Shown piece by piece: positions 6,945 to 13,423 of a DNA stretch of 15,770 nt (positions are counted from its first letter, which is position 1; each line of letters starts with the position of its first letter). The stretch is from contig URCT01000059.1 of the NCBI GenBank assembly GCA_900546385.1, forward strand, positions 1-15,770, in the 5' to 3' direction. Below the pieces are notes generated by a model. The model saw nothing but the letters and a program-made list of their open reading frames with translations. It was not told where the DNA came from and searched no databases. Origin of the DNA: an uncultured Eubacteriales bacterium (lineage in GTDB: Bacteria > Bacillota > Clostridia > Oscillospirales > CAG-382). The translations under genes and the position numbers were made by a program.

Positions 6945-7116
6945 AATTGAAAAATGAAAATCAGGGAGACGGAATTTTCAGAGAGTGCAGAACGGCCCTT
7001 GCGGAGTGTTGTGCAAAAGTGCGTGGCAACCGATATTTACCGCTATGACCGCGGCGGCATTTTGCCGTCCCTGCGCAAGGGACGGCAGCACGCGAAGCGT
7101 GACGGAAGGGTTGTTA
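6945..7116. repeat. Repeat family 2, copy 1
   Basis: Begins with an A-rich AATTGAAAAATGAAAA stretch, then GGGAGAC, a variable part, the word GACCGCGGCGGCA, a hairpin GCCGTCCCT/AGGGACGGC (7064-7072/7078-7086), a CACGC/GCGTG hairpin (7089-7093/7097-7101) and GGAAGGGTTGTT. The same order occurs at 11561-11704. In both places it lies next to a terminator beyond the 3' end of a minus-strand gene. Confidence 0.8.
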
Positions 7117-7142
7117 ATCGAAAACGAAATTTTGCGGAAAGC

Positions 7143-7181
7143 AAAAAACGAACGACAGAAAAAGCTCTGCCGTTCGTTTTT
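7143..7181. terminator. Bidirectional rho-independent terminator
   Basis: Stem ACGAACG...CGTTCGT extended by CAGA/TCTG after one mismatch, with A6 on the left (7143-7148) and T5 on the right (7177-7181). It can end the plus-strand heparinase-like transcript and the minus-strand RNHCP transcript, which converge here. Confidence 0.85.
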
Positions 7182-7212
7182 GTATTTCTGAGAGAACTCG
7201 GTTCTCACACCT

Positions 7213-7638
7213 TTACCGCATACGTCCCTCGCCGCCCATCAGCGCGGTCATTTCCTCGACGCGTTCAATGGGAAACGGCGGTGCGCAAAGCGGCTTCATG
7301 GCAATGCTCATGAGCTTCATGGGATTGTCGTCCGCCGCCACGCGGTTGGAGTGCAGCACGCCGCATTTCTTACAGCGATGGATGATCGCCCATTCGCCGC
7401 CGACACGCACCCAAACCGCAACCGGTTCCATCAAACCGCCGCAATCGCTGGCACGGTCGCCGGGTGTGACGTCCACATGGAGACTGCAAAGGCAGTTCGG
7501 GCAATGGTTGCGATGGTCGCTTCCGGCATTTTGCGGTGTGACAAGGCAGCCACAGAATTTGCAGGTAAAGCTGTCGTTGCAGGCGTGTGTTTTGTAATAG
7601 CCTTTTTCAAAGGATTTGCGTTTATTCTCTCGGTTCAT
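7213..7638 (-). CDS. RNHCP-domain zinc-ribbon protein
   Basis: Predicted 141-residue cytoplasmic protein with the RNHCP domain, named after the motif RNHCP, here at residues 43-47. Cysteine pairs CKFC (26-29), CPNC (46-49) and CKKC (89-92), with a further Cys66 and His87, would bind zinc. The stretch HVDVTPGDRASDCGG (54-68) is also characteristic. The family is widespread in Firmicutes and Actinobacteria and its role is unknown; a nucleic-acid-related role is often guessed from the zinc ribbon but not shown. Start at 7638 is supported by GGAGGAAG 4 bases upstream; an in-frame ATG at 7671 has no such site. The leader (7639-7740) can form a pseudoknot-like structure. Confidence 0.88.
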   Translation of the reverse strand: MNRENKRKSFEKGYYKTHACNDSFTCKFCGCLVTPQNAGSDHRNHCPNCLCSLHVDVTPGDRASDCGGLMEPVAVWVRVGGEWAIIHRCKKCGVLHSNRVAADDNPMKLMSIAMKPLCAPPFPIERVEEMTALMGGEGRMR

Positions 7639-7676
7639 GATACTTCCTCCGATGATATGTGTAAAAAACAATTCGT

Positions 7677-7728
7677 CGAGAGGAACGGCGTGTGTGGATT
7701 TGCCGACCTCTCGTCAAACGGCACACAC
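7677..7728 (-). promoter_or_regulatory. Possible structured leader of the RNHCP gene
   Basis: On the minus strand a stem CGAGAGG/CCTCTCG (7713-7707 with 7683-7677) is extended by CGGC/GCCG (7705-7702 with 7689-7686). Its loop carries CACACAC (7696-7690), which is complementary to GTGTGTG just upstream (7728-7722). The two pairings could form a pseudoknot or compete. Six T follow a few bases beyond the stem (7666-7661). A weak -10 (TATAGT, 7746-7741) would start the transcript just upstream. Only pairing supports this. Confidence 0.3.
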
Positions 7729-7775
7729 CGAAGCATACGTACTATACTTCAAAAAGTAGCTCCTTTCCGGTTATG

Positions 7776-7982
7776 TTAATGATTTTTTTCAAAAGTGACG
7801 GTTTCGGCTTTGAGCGAAATTTTACCGACGCGATAGCCATAAGCCGTCAGCTCTTTTTTCTCGTTCAAGAAAGAATGACCAAGCGGAACACCGGCAATGT
7901 CGGCGATTTCGGAAAACGTCAGCATAACGGTTTCCTCGTTCCGCCGCGCAAGTCATTCCCAAAGCGGTTGATACGAATGCAT
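7776..7982 (-). pseudogene. Small conserved-looking gene interrupted by TGA at codon 10
   Basis: A 68-codon frame starts at ATG 7982 with GAGAGGTG just upstream, 9 bases past the flavodoxin stop. It reads MHSYQPLWE, then TGA (7955-7953), then LARRNEETVMLTFSEIADIA and on to VTFEKNH and a TAA at 7778-7776. The whole reads like a compact protein: an aromatic N-terminus, the helix LTFSEIADIAG, the segment PLGHSFLNEKKEL, then two short strands. A Trp codon (TGG) would fit at the TGA. I recall similar small uncharacterised clostridial proteins of about 65 residues, without a name. Translation could restart at Met20 (ATG 7925), which has GAGGAAA 6 bases upstream, giving 49 residues. So it is either a recent nonsense mutation, a sequencing error, or a gene still made in shortened form. 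Confidence 0.6.
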
Positions 7983-7991
7983 ACACACCTC

Positions 7992-8498
7992 TCACTGCCG
8001 ACCGGCAAGCCACGCAAGCACGTCTTTTAAGTTTTCCGCCTTAACGCGGCCGGTGCCGCAGGCCATCATGGAAAGAATCGAATCCTCTTCCGGCGTGCGG
8101 TCTTTCTTTTCGGAAAGTCCCTTGGTCACGCCCTTGCGCATGATATCGATCATCAGCCGGTAAAATCCATGCAGCTTGCTTCTGTCCAAATTGCCTTGCA
8201 GCGTGAATAACGGCAGCTCGGGCAAAAGCTTGTTTGTTTTGCGTACATATTCGGTCTGCGTGCCGGTTTCGAACATTCCGACCGCACAAACCGCCTGCAC
8301 CGCAAAGCGTTTGGCCGCTTTTTTGTATCCCTTGACCGTACCGGCCATCAGCCAACCGACATACAGAATTTCCGTACCGCGCGGCAGCTTTTTCACAGCC
8401 TCAGCCAGCGCATAGACCGGCAGAGCCGTCTCTTTCGCCAAAAGCGCGGCATATTGCGCGGCACTGCCGGTATTGGAGGTATAAACAATTGCTTTCAC
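7992..8498 (-). CDS. Flavodoxin-like protein
   Basis: Predicted 168-residue flavodoxin-domain protein that would bind FMN and carry electrons or act as a small flavoreductase. The N-terminus MKAIVYTSNTGSAAQYA is a strand followed by the phosphate-binding loop (Thr7-Gly11), and YVGWLMAG near residues 46-53 fits the second FMN loop. The C-terminal part (residues 100-168) is helical and basic and unlike classical short flavodoxins, closer to the HemG/flavodoxin_5 type. The start is GTG at 8498 with AAGGTGA 6 bases upstream. It is first in a unit with the small interrupted gene. A perfect promoter and a TetR-type operator sit upstream, so it is probably induced by a small ligand or stress. The regulator is not in this window. 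Confidence 0.8.
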   Translation of the reverse strand: MKAIVYTSNTGSAAQYAALLAKETALPVYALAEAVKKLPRGTEILYVGWLMAGTVKGYKKAAKRFAVQAVCAVGMFETGTQTEYVRKTNKLLPELPLFTLQGNLDRSKLHGFYRLMIDIMRKGVTKGLSEKKDRTPEEDSILSMMACGTGRVKAENLKDVLAWLAGRQ

Positions 8499-8581
8499 AG
8501 TCAGTCACCTTTCTTTTTGCCGATTCGCTCGCCCAAATGCACGGCGGAGCTTTTCGGCAGAGAACCGTCCGCATTTTTATT

Positions 8582-8599
8582 AGTAACCGAACGGTTACT
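8582..8599. promoter_or_regulatory. TetR-type operator
   Basis: Perfect palindrome AGTAACCGTTCGGTTACT read on the minus strand (8 bp arms, 2-base centre). It begins 3 bases after the -10 box and covers the predicted transcript start, a classic place for a repressor. The size and the ACCGNNCGGT core resemble TetR/AcrR family sites. Confidence 0.75.
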
Positions 8600-8602
8600 T
8601 TT

Positions 8603-8631
8603 ATTATAGCTCCCGTTTTGCCGCTTGTCAA
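8603..8631 (-). promoter_or_regulatory. Consensus sigma-A promoter of the flavodoxin unit
   Basis: On the minus strand TTGACA (8631-8626), 17-base spacer, TATAAT (8608-8603): both boxes perfect. Start site expected near 8596, inside the palindromic operator, with a leader of about 100 bases. Such a strong promoter with an operator at +1 implies tight repression. Confidence 0.92.
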
Positions 8632-8689
8632 GAGGTTTTGCAAAAAAAAATCGTTCTTTTTTTGAAAAAACGGACGAACGGCATACCGT

Positions 8690-8717
8690 TTGCCATCTGC
8701 CGCATATACTGTAAAAT
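8690..8717 (+). promoter_or_regulatory. Possible promoter of the NlpC/P60 gene
   Basis: TTGCCA (8690-8695), 16-base spacer, TAAAAT (8712-8717). An inverted repeat AACGG-CATA-CCGTT (8677-8690) touches the -35 box and might be an operator. It shares only the ACCG/CGGT words with the palindrome at 8582-8599. Boxes are imperfect. Confidence 0.45.
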
Positions 8718-8739
8718 AAAAGTCTGCGAGGTGTTCCGC

Positions 8740-9675
8740 ATGAATGAAACTCCCCTAACCTACCCGTATACCATCGACCGCGCCAGCGTCTATATGCACA
8801 CCACGCCCGAGCTTTCCGGCGAAATGTGCGACGAGCTGCCCTATGGCACCCGTTTGCGCGTGCTTTCCGAAGCATCGTCGGATTCCGGCATGGCCTGGGT
8901 TCGCTGTGAAACGGCTTACGGCTATTGCGGCTATCTGCCCGAAAAAGTGCTGACTCCGGCACCGGTTTTCGACGCACCGCAGGAAAAGCTGTATGCGTTC
9001 GCGGTCACGGCGGCGTTTTGCGATGTGCTGTTAGACAGCCTGTACAAGTATCGCCCGATCTTAACACTGCCGCGCGCGGCGGTCGTACTCGCCCGGCGTC
9101 CGACATTAGGCGGCGACCGCTTCTTCCCGATCCTCCACAAAGGCCGCCGCTTTTTCGTACCGACCGCCGCACTGCGGCCTCTGCTTGCCGAGCAAAAAGG
9201 AAGAAACGTCAAAGACGTTTCTTCCTCCTCCGGCTGTCCGGAACATTCAAATGCAATTCCGTTCAAAGACCGTACCGGCTTGCCCGAACATACGGTTTCG
9301 GCCTTGCGTAAGCAAATCTGCGACGACGCTTTGTCGTATCTCGGCACGCCGTATCGCTGGGGCGGCCGCACACCGAGCGGCATCGACTGTTCGGGTCTGT
9401 GCTTCACGGTGTATGCCTTAAACGGCCTGCCGCTCTGGCGCGATGCCTATGCCGACAAACGGTATGTGCATGAAATCGACAAAACACAGCTGCAGCCGGG
9501 CGATTTGATCTACTTCAAGGGCCATATGGCGCTTTACATCGGCGACGACGAATATGTTCACGCTTCGGCAAGTGCCGGGTATGTCACGGTCGGCAGCTTG
9601 AATCCCGCAAGCGTCCTTTGGCGGCCGGATCTGGCACAGAGCTTTTTGTGCTTTGCCGAAAGCAATTTTCTGTGA
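8740..9675 (+). CDS. NlpC/P60 cysteine peptidase with N-terminal SH3-like region
   Basis: Predicted 311-residue peptidase. The C-terminal NlpC/P60 domain (about 190-305) shows the full catalytic set: Cys217 in GIDCSG, His262 in KGHMALYIG and a third polar residue His274 in YVHASA. The N-terminal region (about 10-150) has an SH3-like pattern: ASVYMHTTPE, WVRCETAYGYCGYLP, then a second similar part. The layout and length resemble YkfC-type gamma-D-glutamyl-L-diamino acid endopeptidases, which cut cell-wall tri- and tetrapeptides during recycling. There is no signal peptide, in line with a cytosolic recycling role. The start at 8740 follows GAGGTG; an in-frame ATG at 8638 would add a basic stretch across the promoter region. 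It converges with the next gene with 3 bases between the stops and no terminator. Confidence 0.87.
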   Translation: MNETPLTYPYTIDRASVYMHTTPELSGEMCDELPYGTRLRVLSEASSDSGMAWVRCETAYGYCGYLPEKVLTPAPVFDAPQEKLYAFAVTAAFCDVLLDSLYKYRPILTLPRAAVVLARRPTLGGDRFFPILHKGRRFFVPTAALRPLLAEQKGRNVKDVSSSSGCPEHSNAIPFKDRTGLPEHTVSALRKQICDDALSYLGTPYRWGGRTPSGIDCSGLCFTVYALNGLPLWRDAYADKRYVHEIDKTQLQPGDLIYFKGHMALYIGDDEYVHASASAGYVTVGSLNPASVLWRPDLAQSFLCFAESNFL

Positions 9676-9678
9676 ACA

Positions 9679-10272
9679 TCAGGCTTCATACAGATTATAC
9701 AGCTCACATCCGTTTTTTTCGGCAAAGGCCATGGTATAAGACGTTCCGCCGCGCGCGCCGGAAAAATAGGCAATGCCGTAATGCGCGGCCTGCACCATGA
9801 GCCGATCGCGCAGGAGCAAATACTTCCGGGCGTTTCCGGCATCGGTAATTTCACCTTCATAGGCATACTGCACCTCATCCGCCTGCTCCAAAAAGAACGT
9901 ATAAAAGCGTTTGGCATCCGAGCGCCAGCGATCCGTTTGATTGTGGAAGGGCAGGTTTAACACTAAGCGCATATCCGGGTGTGACCGCCGCAGATCGACA
10001 ATCTGTGCCGCCGCAAACATATCAAAGCCAAGCGCACCGCCGGCATGAAAGGTTTTGACGCCCGCGGCATATAAATACGAAACGGTGCTTTTCATGCGCA
10101 CAAGAAGCGCGGCTTTCTGCTCTTCGGGAAGACTGCGGTGGCCGGTGAAAAAGCAATGTGTGATGCGTTCCGGATCTTTCGGCACGTTGTCCACTATGCG
10201 GAAAAAATACGGATCGGATTCATCAAATAAGCTTTCCTGTTCCAAACGGTCAAAGGAATTCTCATAATCCAT
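9679..10272 (-). CDS. SLOG-superfamily protein, YpsA/DUF1273-like
   Basis: Predicted 197-residue protein with a SLOG Rossmann-type fold, as in YpsA and lysine decarboxylase/LOG-like proteins. Landmarks are CFFTGHRSLP at 40-49, the nucleotide-binding-like GGALGFDMFAAAQ at 78-90, a RDRLMVQAA segment at 155-163 and the glycine-rich SGARGGTSYTMAFAEKNG at 171-188. These proteins are thought to bind nucleotides or related ligands; Bacillus YpsA affects cell division, but this protein's role cannot be inferred. The first 35 residues are acidic and look like a variable extension. Start at 10272 has AAGGAG upstream with a somewhat long spacing. It follows the SGNH hydrolase gene by 26 bases and shares its transcript. 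Confidence 0.85.
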   Translation of the reverse strand: MDYENSFDRLEQESLFDESDPYFFRIVDNVPKDPERITHCFFTGHRSLPEEQKAALLVRMKSTVSYLYAAGVKTFHAGGALGFDMFAAAQIVDLRRSHPDMRLVLNLPFHNQTDRWRSDAKRFYTFFLEQADEVQYAYEGEITDAGNARKYLLLRDRLMVQAAHYGIAYFSGARGGTSYTMAFAEKNGCELYNLYEA

Positions 10273-10298
10273 AACGGCGTTTTTCTCCTTATTGTCGG

Positions 10299-11366
10299 TT
10301 AAAGTAACGGTTCAAGCACCTTTCTTACGCCTTCGGCCATCAAATACATTCCGAGTCCGTTGGGATGACAGCCGTCCACCGTCGCTATATCAAACGGAAT
10401 CTGCGTAAAGAACGACGTTCCGTCGATGAAATACACGTTTTCATCGCCTGCCGCACGGGCGTTTTCATAGGTCTTGCGGATGATGTCACGCCGCTTTTCC
10501 TGTTCAAAATCATGTGAATAGCACGGAATGGAGGACAGAATCACAATCGGCAGTGTGGGATGGGCGTTTCGCACAGCGGCAAACAGTTTTTCGTGCGTGG
10601 TCGCCAAATGAGCCGCATTCGGCGCATTGTGGTCATAATCGAGCACAAACACTTCCATATCGAGCGAAGCAAGATAGTCGATCATGGGTTCTTCGGCCTT
10701 CGCACTGCCCGAAAAGCCAAGATTGACGCAATACGCATTCAAGCACCGGGACAAAATGTTGGTATATCCCATGCCGGGCGTCGGCGCACAGCCGCCTTGG
10801 GTGATCGATGAGCCATAAAACACCACCGGCTTTTGGTTGCGGAAGGCTTTCTGCGGCGCGCGGAATTCGTATCCTTCGGGAATGCTTAACGAAATCTCCC
10901 GATACGCGCCATACAGCGGAAAATACAGAGTCATTTCGTAAAAACCGTCCGCGTCGGGTACGGCATTTTTTAAGTATAGCCCTTTTTCCGCCGAATAATC
11001 CGTTCCGAGCGGCATGGAGCACGGCGGAAACGAGGCGATGAACGCTTCGCCGCAGAACAGATCAAAGCCGGCTGAGCCGAGCGCGGTCATGTGTGCCATA
11101 ATGCCGTTGCACACAGGCCCAGTGGCGCGTAATGACAGCTTCGGCGCATTGGTGCGGAAGCGCACAAGACCGCCGGTGGTCTGGCGGTTGAGCGTGTTCA
11201 CGCCGTCGCTGACGTTCGCGGCAATTTCGGGCAGCAGCCGATAGTAGCCATCGGCATCCTTTTGCACACCACAGAGGACGAACGGCGGCCGATCGACGCT
11301 GTGGAACGTACCGCCGGCGGCGGATTTGGTTTGAAAGTTGGAATCGATTTCTGAGATATGTTTCAT
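10299..11366 (-). CDS. SGNH/GDSL hydrolase (probable esterase) with N-terminal beta domain
   Basis: Predicted 355-residue hydrolase. Residues about 180-355 are an SGNH domain with all blocks: Ser187 in YGSSITQGG, Gly217 in NLGFSG, Asn247 in DYDHNAP, and Asp331/His334 in VDGCHPNGLG. Residues 1-170 form a beta-rich domain that often precedes clostridial SGNH esterases (GxDLY-like; here SAGFDLFCG at 98-106). It probably removes acyl groups such as acetyl from sugars. No signal peptide is visible, so it would act in the cytosol on imported material. Start: ATG at 11366 with GGGAG about 10 bases upstream. First gene of a two-gene unit with the SLOG protein, driven by the promoter at 11436-11464. 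Confidence 0.87.
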   Translation of the reverse strand: MKHISEIDSNFQTKSAAGGTFHSVDRPPFVLCGVQKDADGYYRLLPEIAANVSDGVNTLNRQTTGGLVRFRTNAPKLSLRATGPVCNGIMAHMTALGSAGFDLFCGEAFIASFPPCSMPLGTDYSAEKGLYLKNAVPDADGFYEMTLYFPLYGAYREISLSIPEGYEFRAPQKAFRNQKPVVFYGSSITQGGCAPTPGMGYTNILSRCLNAYCVNLGFSGSAKAEEPMIDYLASLDMEVFVLDYDHNAPNAAHLATTHEKLFAAVRNAHPTLPIVILSSIPCYSHDFEQEKRRDIIRKTYENARAAGDENVYFIDGTSFFTQIPFDIATVDGCHPNGLGMYLMAEGVRKVLEPLL

Positions 11367-11435
11367 GCAAGAACAGCTCCCTTCATGTGTTTTGCCGTGT
11401 AGCGGAAATCCTCTTAGGCAAAACCGGTTACCGTC

Positions 11436-11464
11436 ATTCTATCACAAAAAAGCGGAATTGTCTA
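11436..11464 (-). promoter_or_regulatory. Promoter of the SGNH-SLOG operon
   Basis: On the minus strand TAGACA (11464-11459), 17-base spacer, TAGAAT (11441-11436) with a TGN extension just before the -10. Start near 11429; the leader of about 60 bases begins in the palindrome AACCGGTT (11422-11429). Confidence 0.75.
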
Positions 11465-11560
11465 TAATAAATGAAAAAAAGATGAAAAAAGCCGCCCACT
11501 TATGAGAACGGCAGAGCGTACTGCATTCACGATTCATCACTGCGACAGCGGCGGCGGGTC

Positions 11561-11704
11561 GAATTGAAAATTGACAATTGAAAATTGAAAATTAAGGGAG
11601 ACAATTTTTAGGCAAAGCTTTGTGCGCTGATAGTGACCGCGGCGGCAATTTGCCGTCCCTGTGTAAGGGAAGGTGGCGCGCGAAGCGTGCCGGAAGGGTT
11701 GTTT
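11561..11704. repeat. Repeat family 2, copy 2
   Basis: Same order as 6945-7116: several AATTGAAAATT words, GGGAGACAATTTTTAG, GACCGCGGCGGCAA, a GCCGTCCCT/AGGGAAGGT hairpin, GCGCGC/GCGTGC around GAA, and GGAAGGGTTGTT. About 30 bases shorter in the middle part. The minus-strand translation of both copies shows the same artefact words (NNPS-TLR-PPSL-QGRQ-AAAV), which explains hypothetical proteins predicted from such repeats. Confidence 0.8.
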
Positions 11705-11735
11705 CTTACAAAGTACAAGCTGTTGCCGCAAACAG

Positions 11736-11770
11736 AAACGTTCGGAAACAAAAAGTCTCCGAACGTTTTT
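11736..11770. terminator. Terminator downstream of the beta-propeller gene
   Basis: Stem AAACGTTCGGA/TCCGAACGTTT (11736-11746/11758-11768) with an 11-base loop. The plus-strand side ends in five T; the minus-strand side has a weaker T-rich tail (TTTCTGTTTG). It begins 4 bases past the stop of the minus-strand gene, so ending that transcript is its likely main job. Confidence 0.75.
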
Positions 11771-11773
11771 CTT

Positions 11774-13234
11774 TTATTCCGTCGCTTCAAAGCAATAGAG
11801 ATTGCCGTAGCTCCAGTTGTATTCGCTTGCATTATGCCGGTCAAAGGTGAGATGATAATATCGCTTTCGTGAGCCGCGTTCAAACGGGATGACCGTTCCC
11901 CAGCCGCGAAAGCCGCCGTCGTCGTAATCCTGCTTTAGCAGCGAAAACGTGCGGAAATCCGGCACGCGGTAAACGCGGTATTCGGCACGCTTGGCAAAGC
12001 CATTGCCGCAGACAAAGGCAAGCGACCGGCCGTCACGGACAAACGAGCCGCCGGTCTCTTCGCCGGAGAGCGCATGGGACACGCATTCGTAGCCCTCAAA
12101 CGGGTCATCGGAGCGAAACAGAAAATAGCGATACCGATTTTTGCCGTCTGCGTCCGTCACCGGGCGGCAAACAGTCATATACCATTGCCGCGTTTCTTCG
12201 TCAAAAACGAAATCCGGGTCTTCGTCGCCCTCTTTGGCAAGAAAGGCCGTGTCCGGCGTGTTTTCCGGCATAAACGGCATAAGATCTACGCGCACGGTGC
12301 TGATACCGAACCGCACATCGCCCGCACATTCGCCGTGCGCCAGCCGATGGCCGTGTGCAAACGAACAGACCCAGTATAACCATTTTTGCCGTTTGCGGTC
12401 GAACAAAAGCGACACAGCCACATCGTTTGCCGGAACACCGTCGCCGGCATCGAAAAACAGTGCGCCGCAAAGCTCAAAATCGCTTGTGCCGGGAACCCAA
12501 GAGAAAATGCCCTGATAGCACTCTGCCTGCATCCGCACGGACATGGACAGAAAGATTCTTCCGTTTTCGATGAGCAGGTCGCCGTTTTCATAGCGAATCG
12601 GCCGCATATCCGCCTGCGAAACGCCGCAATCGACATAAAACGACACGCATTTGATCGTGACGCTGCCCGAAACGAACAATGCCGCTTTGGTTTTGCTGAA
12701 CACGTTTTCATGGCCGATATCCTCGAAATTTTGCGCCGTCAGTGTTTGGCAAAACTGTATCGCGCCGTCCGGCTTGCAGTAATAAATATCCGCGTGCTTG
12801 GTGCGGCAGGTGACAAAAAAGCGCATACCCGGCACAAAGAAAACGGCAGAATCGATTCGATTCACCGAAAACGTGCCGCTTTCCGTTTTGCCGAAGCTGA
12901 CTTCAAAAACGGTTCCATCCGGCTTGATAAAGCGAAAACCGGCCGTTCCCTCAAGTGACAATAAGCAAATTCCGTAGGTGGCATACGGGAAGAATGCACC
13001 GCATAACCGTGTGACCGAGGCATCGCTGGCACCGGTCAGACGGTAGAGGCCGTCGGCCACCGTTTCTTCCGCTTGGCCGCATTTTTCCAATACCGGATAC
13101 AGATCTCCGCGCGTATCATGCACAAAATCTTTGGAAAAACTCATTTCGCCGAGAGGGATTTTCTTGTTTTTGTATAGCGTTAACGAAAACAAACGGCGAA
13201 AGCAGTGATGTTCGAAGGATGTTTCAGAAAGCAT
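11774..13234 (-). CDS. Beta-propeller protein, glycosidase-like, function unknown
   Basis: Predicted 486-residue protein I cannot assign to a named family. Residues about 205-486 show at least five blade-like repeats ending in aromatic strand motifs: ENGRIFLSMSV (223-233), RKRQKWLYWVCSF (280-292), DFVFDEETRQWYMTVCRP (341-358), FVRDGRSLAFVCGNG (398-412) and SRKRYYHLTFDR (455-466). The acidic EGDEDPDF (335-342) and aromatic strands recall five-bladed glycoside hydrolases (GH43/GH32/GH130-type), though no catalytic triad can be fixed. Residues 60-200 are beta-rich and may be a carbohydrate-binding or jelly-roll domain. There is no signal peptide. Start at 13234 has AAGGAG upstream; an in-frame ATG at 13276 lies inside the promoter. 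The carbohydrate link is inference from fold and neighbours. Confidence 0.75.
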   Translation of the reverse strand: MLSETSFEHHCFRRLFSLTLYKNKKIPLGEMSFSKDFVHDTRGDLYPVLEKCGQAEETVADGLYRLTGASDASVTRLCGAFFPYATYGICLLSLEGTAGFRFIKPDGTVFEVSFGKTESGTFSVNRIDSAVFFVPGMRFFVTCRTKHADIYYCKPDGAIQFCQTLTAQNFEDIGHENVFSKTKAALFVSGSVTIKCVSFYVDCGVSQADMRPIRYENGDLLIENGRIFLSMSVRMQAECYQGIFSWVPGTSDFELCGALFFDAGDGVPANDVAVSLLFDRKRQKWLYWVCSFAHGHRLAHGECAGDVRFGISTVRVDLMPFMPENTPDTAFLAKEGDEDPDFVFDEETRQWYMTVCRPVTDADGKNRYRYFLFRSDDPFEGYECVSHALSGEETGGSFVRDGRSLAFVCGNGFAKRAEYRVYRVPDFRTFSLLKQDYDDGGFRGWGTVIPFERGSRKRYYHLTFDRHNASEYNWSYGNLYCFEATE

Positions 13235-13263
13235 GGCAAAGCACTCCTTGTTGCATAATCGAG

Positions 13264-13295
13264 AAAAGTATAGCATACTTTTGTGCCGAATGCAA
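13264..13295 (-). promoter_or_regulatory. Promoter of the beta-propeller gene with overlapping palindrome
   Basis: On the minus strand TTGCAT (13295-13290), 17-base spacer, TATACT (13272-13267) preceded by TGC, an extended -10. The -10 lies inside the perfect inverted repeat AAAAGTAT-AGC-ATACTTTT (13264-13282), a likely repressor site. Confidence 0.8.
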
Positions 13296-13344
13296 GACAG
13301 CTCACCGCAAATCGGCTTAAAACGGAAAACTTTTCCAAAAACAA

Positions 13345-13373
13345 TTGACTTTCCCTTGCGGCGGTACTATAAT
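13345..13373 (+). promoter_or_regulatory. Sigma-A promoter of the deacetylase gene
   Basis: TTGACT (13345-13350), 17-base spacer, TATAAT (13368-13373). Start near 13380. The 44-base leader carries a small TATTG-CA-CAATA dyad (13396-13407) just before the AAGGAG. It diverges from the promoter at 13264-13295 with about 50 bases between the -35 boxes. Confidence 0.88.
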
Positions 13374-13423
13374 ATTTATAGCATTTAACCCGTTATATTG
13401 CACAATAGCAAGGAGAATTAGTT

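Larger units (their letters stand above)
6875..7212. other. Intergenic region with a family 2 repeat and a terminator
   Basis: 338 bases between convergent genes. It holds a short AT-rich lead, one copy of repeat family 2 (6945-7116) and a bidirectional terminator (7143-7181). Short open frames cross the repeat but have no ribosome binding site and match the translation of the other repeat copy, so they are repeat artefacts. Confidence 0.75.
11367..11773. other. Intergenic region with promoter, family 2 repeat and terminator
   Basis: 407 bases between two minus-strand units. From low to high coordinates: leader and promoter of the SGNH gene (11367-11464), an AT-rich stretch without recognised features (11465-11560), repeat family 2 copy 2 (11561-11704), and a terminator next to the beta-propeller gene (11736-11770). 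Frames of 64-91 codons across the repeat are not credible genes. Confidence 0.75.

Noticed and set aside
6945..7208. Small proteins in repeat family 2
   Set aside because: The same peptide pattern occurs in the second repeat copy at 11561-11704, so it comes from the repeat and not from a conserved gene.
7953..7955. TGA read as tryptophan or selenocysteine
   Set aside because: TGA ends the glycosyltransferase, flavodoxin, NlpC/P60, SLOG, antitoxin, toxin and second epimerase genes, and no selenocysteine insertion hairpin is evident right after it.
7822..8013. 63-codon minus-strand frame overlapping the flavodoxin end
   Set aside because: Out of frame with the convincing small gene in the same place and without RBS or protein-like pattern.
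8638..8739. N-terminal extension of the NlpC/P60 protein from 8638
   Set aside because: It would run across the likely promoter and has no RBS; 8740 follows GAGGTG. The extension is not a convincing signal peptide.
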